Positions 34,132-42,393 of a stretch of DNA of 64,000 bases are shown here, one piece after another. The position numbers and the translations under genes are program-made. A model generated the notes under the pieces. That model was not told the DNA's origin, did not search any database, and was given only the letters and a program-made list of their open reading frames with translations. The DNA is from Microbacterium sp. LWH13-1.2 (GTDB lineage: Bacteria > Actinomycetota > Actinomycetes > Actinomycetales > Microbacteriaceae): positions 806,001-870,000 of the forward strand of contig NZ_CP151635.1 of the NCBI RefSeq assembly GCF_038397735.1. Direction: 5' to 3'. Position 1 is the first letter of the stretch. Each line of letters opens with the position of its first letter.

Positions 34132-37100
34132 CCGCGTGGACGGGGGCGGGGAACGGCATCTCCGCGCTCGACGTCGCGGCAGCGCTCGGGCTCCCGGCGC
34201 CGACCGAGGCGCAGCAGCGCGTGATCGAGTCGCCGCCCGCGCCCGCGCTCGTCGTCGCAGGTGCGGGGAGCGGCAAGACCGAGACGATGTCCGGTCGTGT
34301 CGTCTGGCTCGTGGCGAACGGACATGTGCGGCGCGACGAGATCCTCGGACTGACCTTCACCCGAAAGGCCGCCGGCGAGCTCGCGGAGCGGATCGGCGTC
34401 CGGCTCGCGCTCATCGACGAGTACGGCAGGCGGGGGCTCCTGCCGCACCTGCCGGAGATCGTGGCGAGCGGCGCGCTCGATCGCGTGTCCAGAGCGGCGA
34501 ACGTCCGTCAGCGGGAGATCGTCAGATCGCAGGTGCTCGACGAGCTCGCAGAACGCTATGGAACCGCGGGAGACGCGACCCCGCCCGCGGTCGAGGATCT
34601 GCTGATCCGCCCCAAGGTCTCGACGTACAACGCGTTCGCAGACGGCATCGTGCGGGAGCACGCGGCACGCATCGGCCGTGACTCGGACGTCGCCATGCTG
34701 AGCCAGGCAGCGTCGTGGATGCTGGCGCGGGACATCGTTCTCCGCGCCGACCTGCCGGACCTGGAGGAGATCGACCGATCCGTGGCCGGCGTGGTCGACG
34801 CGGTCCAGCGGCTGGCCGGCGACTCGCTCGATCACCGAGCGGACCTGGATCGTGCGGATCGGATCGCGCTGCGTCAGGCCGAGGCCTTCGATCCGTATCG
34901 GAGCAATGCGGAGATCGCGACCGTCACGGCGAACCTGCGCGCTCTCCCCGCGCTCTCGGTCCTGGTGCGCGAATACATCGCCGAGAAGGAGCGCCGCGGC
35001 GTGCTGGACTTCGCGGATCAGGTCAGCGGCGCCTTCGACATCGTCGAGTCGTCGCCCGACGTGCGCGACGAGCTGCGACAGCAGCATCGGGTGGTGCTCC
35101 TGGACGAGTACCAGGACACCTCGGTGATCCAGACGCAGTTCCTCGCACGGCTCTTCCGCGACTCCGCCGTGATGGCGGTCGGAGACCCGCACCAGTCGAT
35201 CTACGGATGGCGAGGTGCCAGTGCGGACAACCTGCACGCCTTCGCGCGGACGTTCTCCGAGAATGAGGCGGTCGGAAACTACAGCCTGATGACGAGCTGG
35301 CGCAACGACCGAAGCATCCTCGGCATCGCGAATCGGGTCCTCGGTCCGCTGCGCCGACCGGGGCTGGACGTGCCACCGCTCGAGGCTCGCCCCGACGCGG
35401 GTGAGGGTGCGGTGGAGATCCGGTTCCCGCTCACGGTCGACGACGAGGCGCGCGAGGTCGCCGAGTGGTTCGCCGCGCGCCGTGCGGCGCACGACGATGC
35501 GGCGAAGCCGCACACCGGAGCCATTCTGTTCCGATCGAAGCGACACATGCAGACGTTCGCCGCGGCGCTCGCCGCGCAGGGGATCCCGCACCGGATTCTC
35601 GGGCTCGGCGGACTTCTCGCGACACCCGAGGTCGTCGACGTCGTCTCGACGCTGCGGGTGCTGCACGACCCCGCCGCCGGCTCTGCGCTGATCCGCCTCC
35701 TCGTCGGACCTCGATTCGCGGTGGGCGTCGCCGACATGGCAGCCCTGCAGGAGCTCGCTGCCGAGCTGTCCCGACGTGACAGCGGGCTGCTGCCGCTCGA
35801 TGACGAGCTCCGGCAGCGCATTCGCGCATCACGCGGTGCCGACGAGGCGCTCTCGATCGTCGACGCCGTCGACGTGCTTCGCGGTCTCAGCGACGACTAC
35901 CGCCTTCTGGCACGGATCACTCCCGACGGACGGGCCCGCATACGCGCGGCGGGGGAGATGCTCGAACGCCTCCGTCGAGCCTCGTCGCTTCCGCTTCCCG
36001 ACGTCCTGCGGCTCATCGAGCTCGAGCTGCGTCTCGACATCGAGCTCGCCGCGAATGAGACGAGGGGCCCCGCGCGTATCGCGGCGACGCAACTGCGGGC
36101 GTTCACCGACGAGGTGCGGACCTTCCTCGCAGCCGACGAGCGGGGGACCGTCTCCAGCCTCCTGGCCTGGCTCGACAAGGCCGAGAGCACCGACGAGCTG
36201 GTGCCGCGACCGGAGCCACCCGAGCCGGGTGTGGTCCAGCTGCTCACTGTTCACGGATCCAAGGGCCTCGAATGGGATGCCGTCGCTGTCGTCCGCATGG
36301 TCGAGGGCGAACTCCCGTCGCGTCCGACCGACACTGCGGGGTGGTTCGGCTTCGGGGTGCTGCCGTTCGCTCTGCGCGGCGACAGCGCGGCGCTGCCGAC
36401 CTTCACCTGGATCCCACCCTCCGACGAGGAGCTCGACCCGGCCAAGCGACTGAAGGCCGGGATCGCATCGCTCACGAGCCGCAGCAAGACGGCGCCGGGC
36501 GCGCTCACGGTGTTCAAGGATTCCTACCGGGACTATCAGCAGGAGGAGGAGCGACGGCTCGCCTACGTCGCCGTCACCCGGGCGCGCAGCGACCTGCTCC
36601 TGACCGGCGCTCACTGGGCGGGGCAGAAGCAGCCGAAAGCACCGAGTCCGTACCTGATCGAGGCGATCGAGGCCACCGGTGCTCGGACGATCGACGATGT
36701 CGACCCTGAGATCAATCCCTACGACGGCCCCGGCGCGACCCTCTCCTGGCCCATCGATCCGCTCGGCGCGCGTCGAGCGGTGGTCGAGAAGGCCGCAGAA
36801 TCCGTTCGCGCGGCGTCCGAGAGCGACCCGGTGGCCTCTCCCGAGTTGACTCGGCTGCTCGCCGAACGGGCGGCGCGGTTGCGGGGGACGGACGCACCGC
36901 CTCCCACGCGCGTGCCCGCCTCTCGCTTCAAGGACTACGTCACGGACTTCGGCGGCACGCTCTCATCGATAGTGCGACCGATGCCTGAGCGCCCCTATCG
37001 CCAGACCCGCCTGGGCACGCTGTTCCACGCATGGGTGGAGCGGCGCAGCGAACTCGTGGGGGTCGGGCATCGAGTCGATGAGGCGCTCTGGGAGATCGAT

Positions 37101-37574
37101 GAGGACGACCCCGCGTTCGGAGCGGAGGGCAGCAGTGCGGAGCTCTCCCCGGCTGACGCCGAAGATCTCGACGGTCTCCAGCAGATCTTCGAGCGCAGCG
37201 AATGGGGTGGTCTGAAACCGATCGCCGTCGAGATCGAGATCGACTTCGCCCTGGGCGGAGGCACGAGTTCCGGCGACGGTCACATCGTCATCTGCAAGCT
37301 CGATGCGGTCTACCGGCGAGAAGACCGAGGCGGTCGTATCGAGATCGTCGACTGGAAGACGGGAAAGGCTCCCCGCACGGCGCAGGAGCGAGAAGAGCGG
37401 ATGCTCCAGCTCGCGCTCTACCGCCTCGCGTATCACCGCCGCTTCGGAGTGCCGCTCGACGACATCGACGTCGCGCTGTACTACGTCGCGGACGACCTCG
37501 TCATCCGAGGTGACCGTGTCTACTCGGAGTCGGAGCTCTTCCAGCGCTGGAGCGCCGCCCGCGCTGCGCGCTGA
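34128..37574 (+). CDS. adnB: AdnB-like helicase-nuclease subunit
   Basis: This protein of 1,148 residues has all UvrD motor motifs: GAGSGKTETM (K50), DEYQDT (D326-E327), VGDPHQSIYGWRGAS, LTVHGSKGLEWD and YVAVTRARS. A C-terminal nuclease follows, with FHAWVERRS, CKLDAVYR, VDWKTGK (D1075, K1077) and LQLALYRLAY. It is the partner of the AdnA-like subunit upstream and translationally coupled to it. By homology it drives translocation during break resection. Its last 55 bases overlap, antisense, the convergent phosphotransferase gene. Confidence 0.92.
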   Translation: MTAWTGAGNGISALDVAAALGLPAPTEAQQRVIESPPAPALVVAGAGSGKTETMSGRVVWLVANGHVRRDEILGLTFTRKAAGELAERIGVRLALIDEYGRRGLLPHLPEIVASGALDRVSRAANVRQREIVRSQVLDELAERYGTAGDATPPAVEDLLIRPKVSTYNAFADGIVREHAARIGRDSDVAMLSQAASWMLARDIVLRADLPDLEEIDRSVAGVVDAVQRLAGDSLDHRADLDRADRIALRQAEAFDPYRSNAEIATVTANLRALPALSVLVREYIAEKERRGVLDFADQVSGAFDIVESSPDVRDELRQQHRVVLLDEYQDTSVIQTQFLARLFRDSAVMAVGDPHQSIYGWRGASADNLHAFARTFSENEAVGNYSLMTSWRNDRSILGIANRVLGPLRRPGLDVPPLEARPDAGEGAVEIRFPLTVDDEAREVAEWFAARRAAHDDAAKPHTGAILFRSKRHMQTFAAALAAQGIPHRILGLGGLLATPEVVDVVSTLRVLHDPAAGSALIRLLVGPRFAVGVADMAALQELAAELSRRDSGLLPLDDELRQRIRASRGADEALSIVDAVDVLRGLSDDYRLLARITPDGRARIRAAGEMLERLRRASSLPLPDVLRLIELELRLDIELAANETRGPARIAATQLRAFTDEVRTFLAADERGTVSSLLAWLDKAESTDELVPRPEPPEPGVVQLLTVHGSKGLEWDAVAVVRMVEGELPSRPTDTAGWFGFGVLPFALRGDSAALPTFTWIPPSDEELDPAKRLKAGIASLTSRSKTAPGALTVFKDSYRDYQQEEERRLAYVAVTRARSDLLLTGAHWAGQKQPKAPSPYLIEAIEATGARTIDDVDPEINPYDGPGATLSWPIDPLGARRAVVEKAAESVRAASESDPVASPELTRLLAERAARLRGTDAPPPTRVPASRFKDYVTDFGGTLSSIVRPMPERPYRQTRLGTLFHAWVERRSELVGVGHRVDEALWEIDEDDPAFGAEGSSAELSPADAEDLDGLQQIFERSEWGGLKPIAVEIEIDFALGGGTSSGDGHIVICKLDAVYRREDRGGRIEIVDWKTGKAPRTAQEREERMLQLALYRLAYHRRFGVPLDDIDVALYYVADDLVIRGDRVYSESELFQRWSAARAAR

Positions 37575-38887
37575 GCCTCGTCTTCCGGCGAGCCGGCGTC
37601 GGTCGTTCCCGCGCGCTGAGAGCCACGATCCCGGTCGCCGTCGTCGTCGCGACTTGCATCCGTCGCACGGTCTGCTGGCGCACGGTCGGCCGACGCACGG
37701 TCGTCGGAGGCCGCCGAGCGCACCGACGTGAGATCCTCCGTCTCGAGCCCGCCCACCTGCAGGCGATGAGCGGCATCCGCGGCGGCGTCACTGAGATCGC
37801 TCGTGCTGTCGCCGTCGGCATCCTCATCGCGCCACAGCTCATTGGGGTTGTATGCGTCGGTCTGCATCGACGTGTCGACGCCCGAGAGCGTGCTCGCCGG
37901 AACGCGGTCGAGAGCGTCCAGGGCGGAATCGACTCCCTCGCTGCGCGAGGCGATGACTCCCAAGTCATCGTCGTGGAGTCCGTCGGCGAGTGCCTCGAGC
38001 AGAGCTGCGGCGTCATCGACGATGTCGGGTCGGCGCAGCGAATCGCCGTGCACCAGCCAGCGCGCGAACTCGAGCTCCGCAAGCAGCCGGGCACGCACCT
38101 CGAGCGCAGGGTCGGGAACGCGGTCCGCGGCTCGTGCATAGGACGCATGCACGTCGGCAGAGGCATCCGGTGCGGCAGAGAGCCAGGAGAGATCGACCGC
38201 AGGGTCGCCGACGGACAGCGAGTGCCATCCGATGACCCCCGTGACCTCCGGCCCGAGCTCGGGGTCGTCGCGGAAGATGAAGGATGTGGCCTGCACTCCG
38301 CCCAGCACGACGGTGGACTCGAAACGCCAGAGATCGTCGTCGGCGACGGCCTCACGCCATCGCACGGTGAGCCTGGCGGGCACGCGTCCGGTCGATGCGG
38401 CGGAATCCACGAGTCGGGCGAGTTCGTCGCGGCTCTCCTCGGCCGACCGCGTGATCAGACCTGCGCCGCGGACGACCGACGTGGGGAGGGCATGCACGGC
38501 GGCGATCGCCGCACCCATCGACTCTGCGGCGCCGCGGCCGCCCGGCACCATCGCCGCCTCGATCTGGAATCCGGGCAGCAGCTCGGTCACCAGCGCGCGT
38601 GCGTCTCCCAGCCGCGTCTCGCCGATGTACTCGGGAGCCCGGAAAGGGAGCATCGCTCGCGCTCCGGCCGTGAGGGCGCGCAGGGCGAGTGCCTCGCCGG
38701 CGAGCTCACGAGCGGTCTCGTCGTCGTCGGCCACCCGGATCGCGAGTTCGCGTCCGTCGGCGAGCGAGGCCACCGCGGAGTCGAAGCGTCCGTCGCCGTC
38801 GGCGCTGAGGATGCGGGCTCCGGTGACCTCCGCGCCGGGCAGTGCGGCAGTCACCGCCGCGGCTAGAGTGAATGGAGAGCGTCCCAT
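37520..38887 (-). CDS. Phosphotransferase-like (APH-family) protein with acidic tail
   Basis: This 455-residue protein has a kinase-like N-terminal lobe (MGRSPFTLAAAVTAALPGAE, then ADGRELAIRVADDDETARE) and a C-lobe with FRAPEYIGET, ALVTELLPG and SVGDPAVDLSWL. The usual catalytic HGD motif is not seen; around residue 220 the sequence is GVIGWHSLSVGDPA, so the brief 'D-x-x-x-x-N' loop is missing or degenerate. About 100 residues at the C terminus are acidic and repetitive (ASDDRASADRAPADRATDAS). Similar genes lie between adnB and nudC in Microbacteriaceae as I recall. Function unknown; substrate kinase activity is doubtful. Confidence 0.72.
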   Translation of the reverse strand: MGRSPFTLAAAVTAALPGAEVTGARILSADGDGRFDSAVASLADGRELAIRVADDDETARELAGEALALRALTAGARAMLPFRAPEYIGETRLGDARALVTELLPGFQIEAAMVPGGRGAAESMGAAIAAVHALPTSVVRGAGLITRSAEESRDELARLVDSAASTGRVPARLTVRWREAVADDDLWRFESTVVLGGVQATSFIFRDDPELGPEVTGVIGWHSLSVGDPAVDLSWLSAAPDASADVHASYARAADRVPDPALEVRARLLAELEFARWLVHGDSLRRPDIVDDAAALLEALADGLHDDDLGVIASRSEGVDSALDALDRVPASTLSGVDTSMQTDAYNPNELWRDEDADGDSTSDLSDAAADAAHRLQVGGLETEDLTSVRSAASDDRASADRAPADRATDASRDDDGDRDRGSQRAGTTDAGSPEDEAQRAARAALQRWKSSDSE

Positions 38888-38893
38888 ACCCCC

Positions 38894-38899
38894 AGGGTA
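38894..38899 (-). promoter_or_regulatory. -10 box TACCCT for the phosphotransferase-like gene
   Basis: On the minus strand TACCCT-GGGGGT-ATG gives a six-base spacer to the start. Confidence 0.6.
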
Positions 38900-38951
38900 G
38901 GTGGACGCGGGGGCGGTCCCGCTTCCGCCACGCCCGTGAGAGAGGGAGCCG

Positions 38952-39848
38952 ATGACCGCGAAGAGCACGTCCTTCGACCGAGCCGCCGACCTCAGGACCG
39001 AGCCGGGGGTGATCGACCGGCTCCGCTCAGACGAGACCACGCGTGTCATCGCCGTGCGTGACGGGCGGGTGCGCATCGCCGGGGGCGACCTCGACGCGGC
39101 CAGCCTGCTCAGGGTGCCGCCGTCCGAGACCCCGGACGCCACGTGGGCGCTTCTCGGACGCGACGCGCATGGTGTCGCGGTCCTGCTCGCCGTCCTGCCG
39201 CCTGAAGGCGACACCGTCGACACGACTCCGGACGAGACCTGGCTCGGGCTCCGCGACCTCGGTGCGCGTCTGAGCGCCGAAGACACCGAGCTCCTCATCG
39301 AAGCGCTGGCTCTCGGCGGCTGGCTGCGCGACGCGCCGTTTTGTCCCACCTGCGGTGGAGCGACGGAGCTTCGCCAGGCCGGATGGTCCAGGCATTGTCT
39401 CGTATGCGGACGCGAGCATTTCCCGCGCACGGACCCCGCAGTGATCGTGGCGGTCGAGAGCTCCGACGGCGAGCGACTGCTGCTTGGTGCGAACGCGAAC
39501 TGGGGCGGGCGGATGTACTCCTGCTTCGCGGGTTTCACCGAGGCGGGGGAGTCCCTCGAGTCCACGGTCCACCGTGAGCTCGAGGAGGAGTCCGGAGTCC
39601 GTCTGGCGTCCCTCCGGTACGTGTCGTCGCAGCCGTGGCCGTTCCCGCGGTCGCTGATGCTCGGCTTCCGCGCAGTGGCCGTCGACGACCACGAGCTGCG
39701 TCCGGACGGTGAGGAGATCATCGACGTGCGCTGGTTCACCCGAGACGAGATCGGGTCCGCCCTCGCCGGAGACGGTCCCATCGGTCTGCCGGGCCCCGCA
39801 TCCATCGCCCGCGCCCTCATCGTGTCGTGGTTCGAGGAGCGCGCGTGA
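38952..39848 (+). CDS. nudC: NAD(+) diphosphatase NudC
   Basis: This 298-residue Nudix enzyme carries the zinc-ribbon cysteines FCPTCGG and CLVCGREHFPRTDP, the Nudix box GFTEAGESLESTVHRELEEE, and the NADH-pyrophosphatase signature SQPWPFPRSLM. It splits NAD(H) into NMN and AMP and can decap NAD-capped RNA. It overlaps the UvrD2-like start by GTGA, so the two are coupled. Confidence 0.96.
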   Translation: MTAKSTSFDRAADLRTEPGVIDRLRSDETTRVIAVRDGRVRIAGGDLDAASLLRVPPSETPDATWALLGRDAHGVAVLLAVLPPEGDTVDTTPDETWLGLRDLGARLSAEDTELLIEALALGGWLRDAPFCPTCGGATELRQAGWSRHCLVCGREHFPRTDPAVIVAVESSDGERLLLGANANWGGRMYSCFAGFTEAGESLESTVHRELEEESGVRLASLRYVSSQPWPFPRSLMLGFRAVAVDDHELRPDGEEIIDVRWFTRDEIGSALAGDGPIGLPGPASIARALIVSWFEERA

Positions 39849-41566
39849 GCGCGCTCGAAGCCCTCGACGATCGACAGCGCGAAGCGGCATCCGTCCTCCG
39901 AGGACCCGTCGCCGTTCTTGCCGGCGCCGGCACCGGCAAGACCAGGGTGATCACCCACCGCATCGCGCACGGCGTGGACACCGGCGCGTACTCGCCGTCG
40001 CGCGTCATGGCGGTGACCTTCACGGCCAAGGCCGCGGGGGAACTCCGAGGCCGCCTGCGCGCGCTCGGTGTCGAAGGCGTCGCCGCGCGCACCTTCCATG
40101 CTGCGGCACTCGCGCAGCTGAACTTCTTCTGGCCGACTCTCGCCGGTTCCCCCGCACCGTCGATCATCGACAACAAGGTGCGGATGCTCGGTCAGGCCGC
40201 CGATGCTATGCGTCTGCGTCCGAGCACCGCCACTCTCCGGGACATCGCCTCAGAGATCGAATGGCGCAAGGTCTCCATGCTCTCGGTCGAGCAGCACGCG
40301 TCACTCGGCCGTTCCATGAGCGGAATCGACACGGAGCAGCTCATGGAGCTCCAGCAGCGCTACGAATCCCTCAAGGATGAGCGTCGTCAGCTCGACTTCG
40401 AGGACGTGCTGCTGGCGTGCGCAGGCATGCTCGAGGCGGAACCGCGGGTCGCCGCGTCCGTGCACGAGCAGTACCGCCACTTCACGGTCGATGAGTACCA
40501 GGACGTCTCGCCGCTGCAGAACCGGCTGCTCGAGCTCTGGCTCGGCGATCGCAAAGACATCTGCGTCGTCGGCGACGCGAGCCAGACCATCTACTCGTTC
40601 GCCGGCGCCGAGCAGCGCTTCCTGCTCGAGTTCGAACGACGCCATCCGGATGCGACGGTGGTGCGACTCGAGACCAATTACCGCTCGCAGGCGCCGATCC
40701 TCGAAGCGGCCAACGCCCTCATGAAGGGGAGGCCGGGGGCGCTCGAACTCGTCCCGGCGCGCGAGACCTTCAACGCGGACTCGCCCACGGTGACCGCCTA
40801 CGACACCGAGCGGGAGGAGGCCGAGGGCATCGCCGCCGCCGTGTCGGCGCGGATCGAAGCCGGAGCGTCGCCTGCAGACATCGCGCTGCTGTACCGTGCC
40901 CATGCGCAGTCCGCCGTGCTGCAGCAGGCGCTCGCTGCCGAGGGCATCGCGACATCGGTGCTGGGCGGCACCCGGTTCTTCGCCATGCCGGAGGTGCGTC
41001 AGGCGATCCTCGCGCTGCGGGCCGCCGCCGTGGCGCCGACCGAGCACGGGTTCCTCCCCGGTGTGCAGCGGGTGCTGCGGGAACTCGGACTCACCGATGA
41101 GCCACCGGAAGCCGGCGGAGCCCAGCGCGACGGGTGGGAGGCGCGACGGGCGATCCTCCGACTGGCGGAGGATGCAGGTCCCGACGAGAACCTCCGCAGC
41201 TTCAGCGATGCGCTCATGGCGCGCGCAAAGGACCAGCACGAGCCCACGATGCGCACTGTGACCCTGTCCACGCTCCATGCGGCCAAGGGCCTCGAGTGGC
41301 CGCACGTGTACCTCGCGGGGTGGGCGGAGGGCGCGCTGCCGATCTCGTACGCCACCGGCTTCGAGGCGATCGACGAGGAGCGCCGTCTCGCCTACGTGGG
41401 TGTCACGCGCGCCGCGCGTACGCTCTCGCTGTCGTGGTCTCGTTCAGCGGGACGGGGGGAGCGGGCGCCGTCGCGGTTCCTGGCAGAGATAGGAACGACT
41501 GCTCGCGGCACCGGCATTCTCCGTGAAACGTCAGTGAACGCCACGCGCGCCGACCGTCGCCGCTGA
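39845..41566 (+). CDS. uvrD2: UvrD2-like superfamily 1 DNA helicase, no HRDC domain
   Basis: This 573-residue helicase has Walker A GAGTGKTRVI, DEYQDVSPLQ, VGDASQTIYSFAGA, ETNYRSQ, TLHAAKGLEW and motif VI YVGVTRA, with R522 in motif VI. The C-terminal PSRFLAEI is the usual UvrD2 end. Mycobacterial UvrD2 is about 700 residues and has an HRDC-type extension; this protein stops 40 or so residues after motif VI and lacks it. GTG 39845 overlaps the nudC stop by 4 bases. The last 164 bases are antisense to the next gene. Confidence 0.9.
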   Translation: MSALEALDDRQREAASVLRGPVAVLAGAGTGKTRVITHRIAHGVDTGAYSPSRVMAVTFTAKAAGELRGRLRALGVEGVAARTFHAAALAQLNFFWPTLAGSPAPSIIDNKVRMLGQAADAMRLRPSTATLRDIASEIEWRKVSMLSVEQHASLGRSMSGIDTEQLMELQQRYESLKDERRQLDFEDVLLACAGMLEAEPRVAASVHEQYRHFTVDEYQDVSPLQNRLLELWLGDRKDICVVGDASQTIYSFAGAEQRFLLEFERRHPDATVVRLETNYRSQAPILEAANALMKGRPGALELVPARETFNADSPTVTAYDTEREEAEGIAAAVSARIEAGASPADIALLYRAHAQSAVLQQALAAEGIATSVLGGTRFFAMPEVRQAILALRAAAVAPTEHGFLPGVQRVLRELGLTDEPPEAGGAQRDGWEARRAILRLAEDAGPDENLRSFSDALMARAKDQHEPTMRTVTLSTLHAAKGLEWPHVYLAGWAEGALPISYATGFEAIDEERRLAYVGVTRAARTLSLSWSRSAGRGERAPSRFLAEIGTTARGTGILRETSVNATRADRRR

Positions 41567-42269
41567 CCTCGACGAAAGACCCGGGTGGAGTCGTCGTCGC
41601 GAGCAGACGCGCGACCAGGGTCGCCGCCTCCGCGATCCGGGAGACGCTGATCGAACCGGATTGCCTGCCGATGAGCTGCGCGTGCATCCGTGGCCATGCC
41701 GAGTCGCGGTCGCGCTCGTGCTCATCCCTGCACGTCAGACAGGGAGAGTCGCCGGGCACGATCAGAGGCCCGATCGTCGTTCGACCGCGCTCCAGCGACA
41801 CGGGCAGATGGGCGATGTCCTCGCGGAGGTAGCGCGCGAAGTGGAGGGCCGCAGCAGCCCCCTCGACGAGTACGACACCGATGTCCGCCGGTTCCTCTCG
41901 CACACCTGAGGCCACGCCCTCGTCGAGCAGCGCGTCGCGCATCCGGTACTCGCAGCGTCCGTCGAGGACGTCGATGCTCTCGACCCAGGCCGCGCGGGGT
42001 GCAGCGGAGTCCTCCACGAGCAGCGGCTCGAGGCGGGCCAGGAGCATCCGTGCGTCGGCGCGGGGAGCACCCGACGCGTGTGCGATGACATCGAAGGCCG
42101 AGCGTCGGAACCCTGCGGCCATCCGTGCGACAAGGCGCTCGACCCACGGCTCCGCCGCCGAGATGCGGAGGGTGCCCTCGATCCCGATCTGCAGGGTGTC
42201 TCCGTCGCGCCAGAGCAACGGCACGGAGGGATCCAGGCGAGTGGTGATCTGAGGAGTCAGCGGAGACAT
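41403..42269 (-). CDS. SagC-like (TOMM) cyclodehydratase-family homologue, orphan
   Basis: This 288-residue protein resembles the SagC/TOMM-type ThiF-derived family: an N-terminal strand-helix region (RLDPSVPLLWRDGDTLQIG) like an RRE/leader-binding domain, a middle region, and GPLIVPGDSPCLTCRDEH with paired cysteines (C177, C180), a conserved HAQLIGR region, and a C-terminal C252-x-C254 pair. The four cysteines would bind zinc. No YcaO partner or precursor peptide is in the window. Residues from about 235 onwards, including CxC, are encoded antisense to the end of uvrD2. Its position recalls Rv3196, but I cannot confirm homology. Confidence 0.65.
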   Translation of the reverse strand: MSPLTPQITTRLDPSVPLLWRDGDTLQIGIEGTLRISAAEPWVERLVARMAAGFRRSAFDVIAHASGAPRADARMLLARLEPLLVEDSAAPRAAWVESIDVLDGRCEYRMRDALLDEGVASGVREEPADIGVVLVEGAAAALHFARYLREDIAHLPVSLERGRTTIGPLIVPGDSPCLTCRDEHERDRDSAWPRMHAQLIGRQSGSISVSRIAEAATLVARLLATTTPPGSFVEVSGDGRRAWRSLTFHGECRCREQSFLSLPGTATAPAPPVPLNETTTARAYARRA

Positions 42270-42275
42270 CCCTCG

Positions 42276-42281
42276 ATTCTG
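42276..42281 (-). promoter_or_regulatory. -10-like box CAGAAT for the cyclodehydratase-family gene
   Basis: On the minus strand CAGAAT-CGAGGG-ATG gives a six-base spacer to the start. Confidence 0.45.
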
Positions 42282-42393
42282 CGGACTCCGCAGCTTCCGA
42301 TGTGGTCGTCGCCGGCATCCGTGGACAAGTCGTCGGGTGTCGTGCTCATCGAAGGGAGACCGGCGAGCAGAACACCGTCGATCACGCCGTCGA

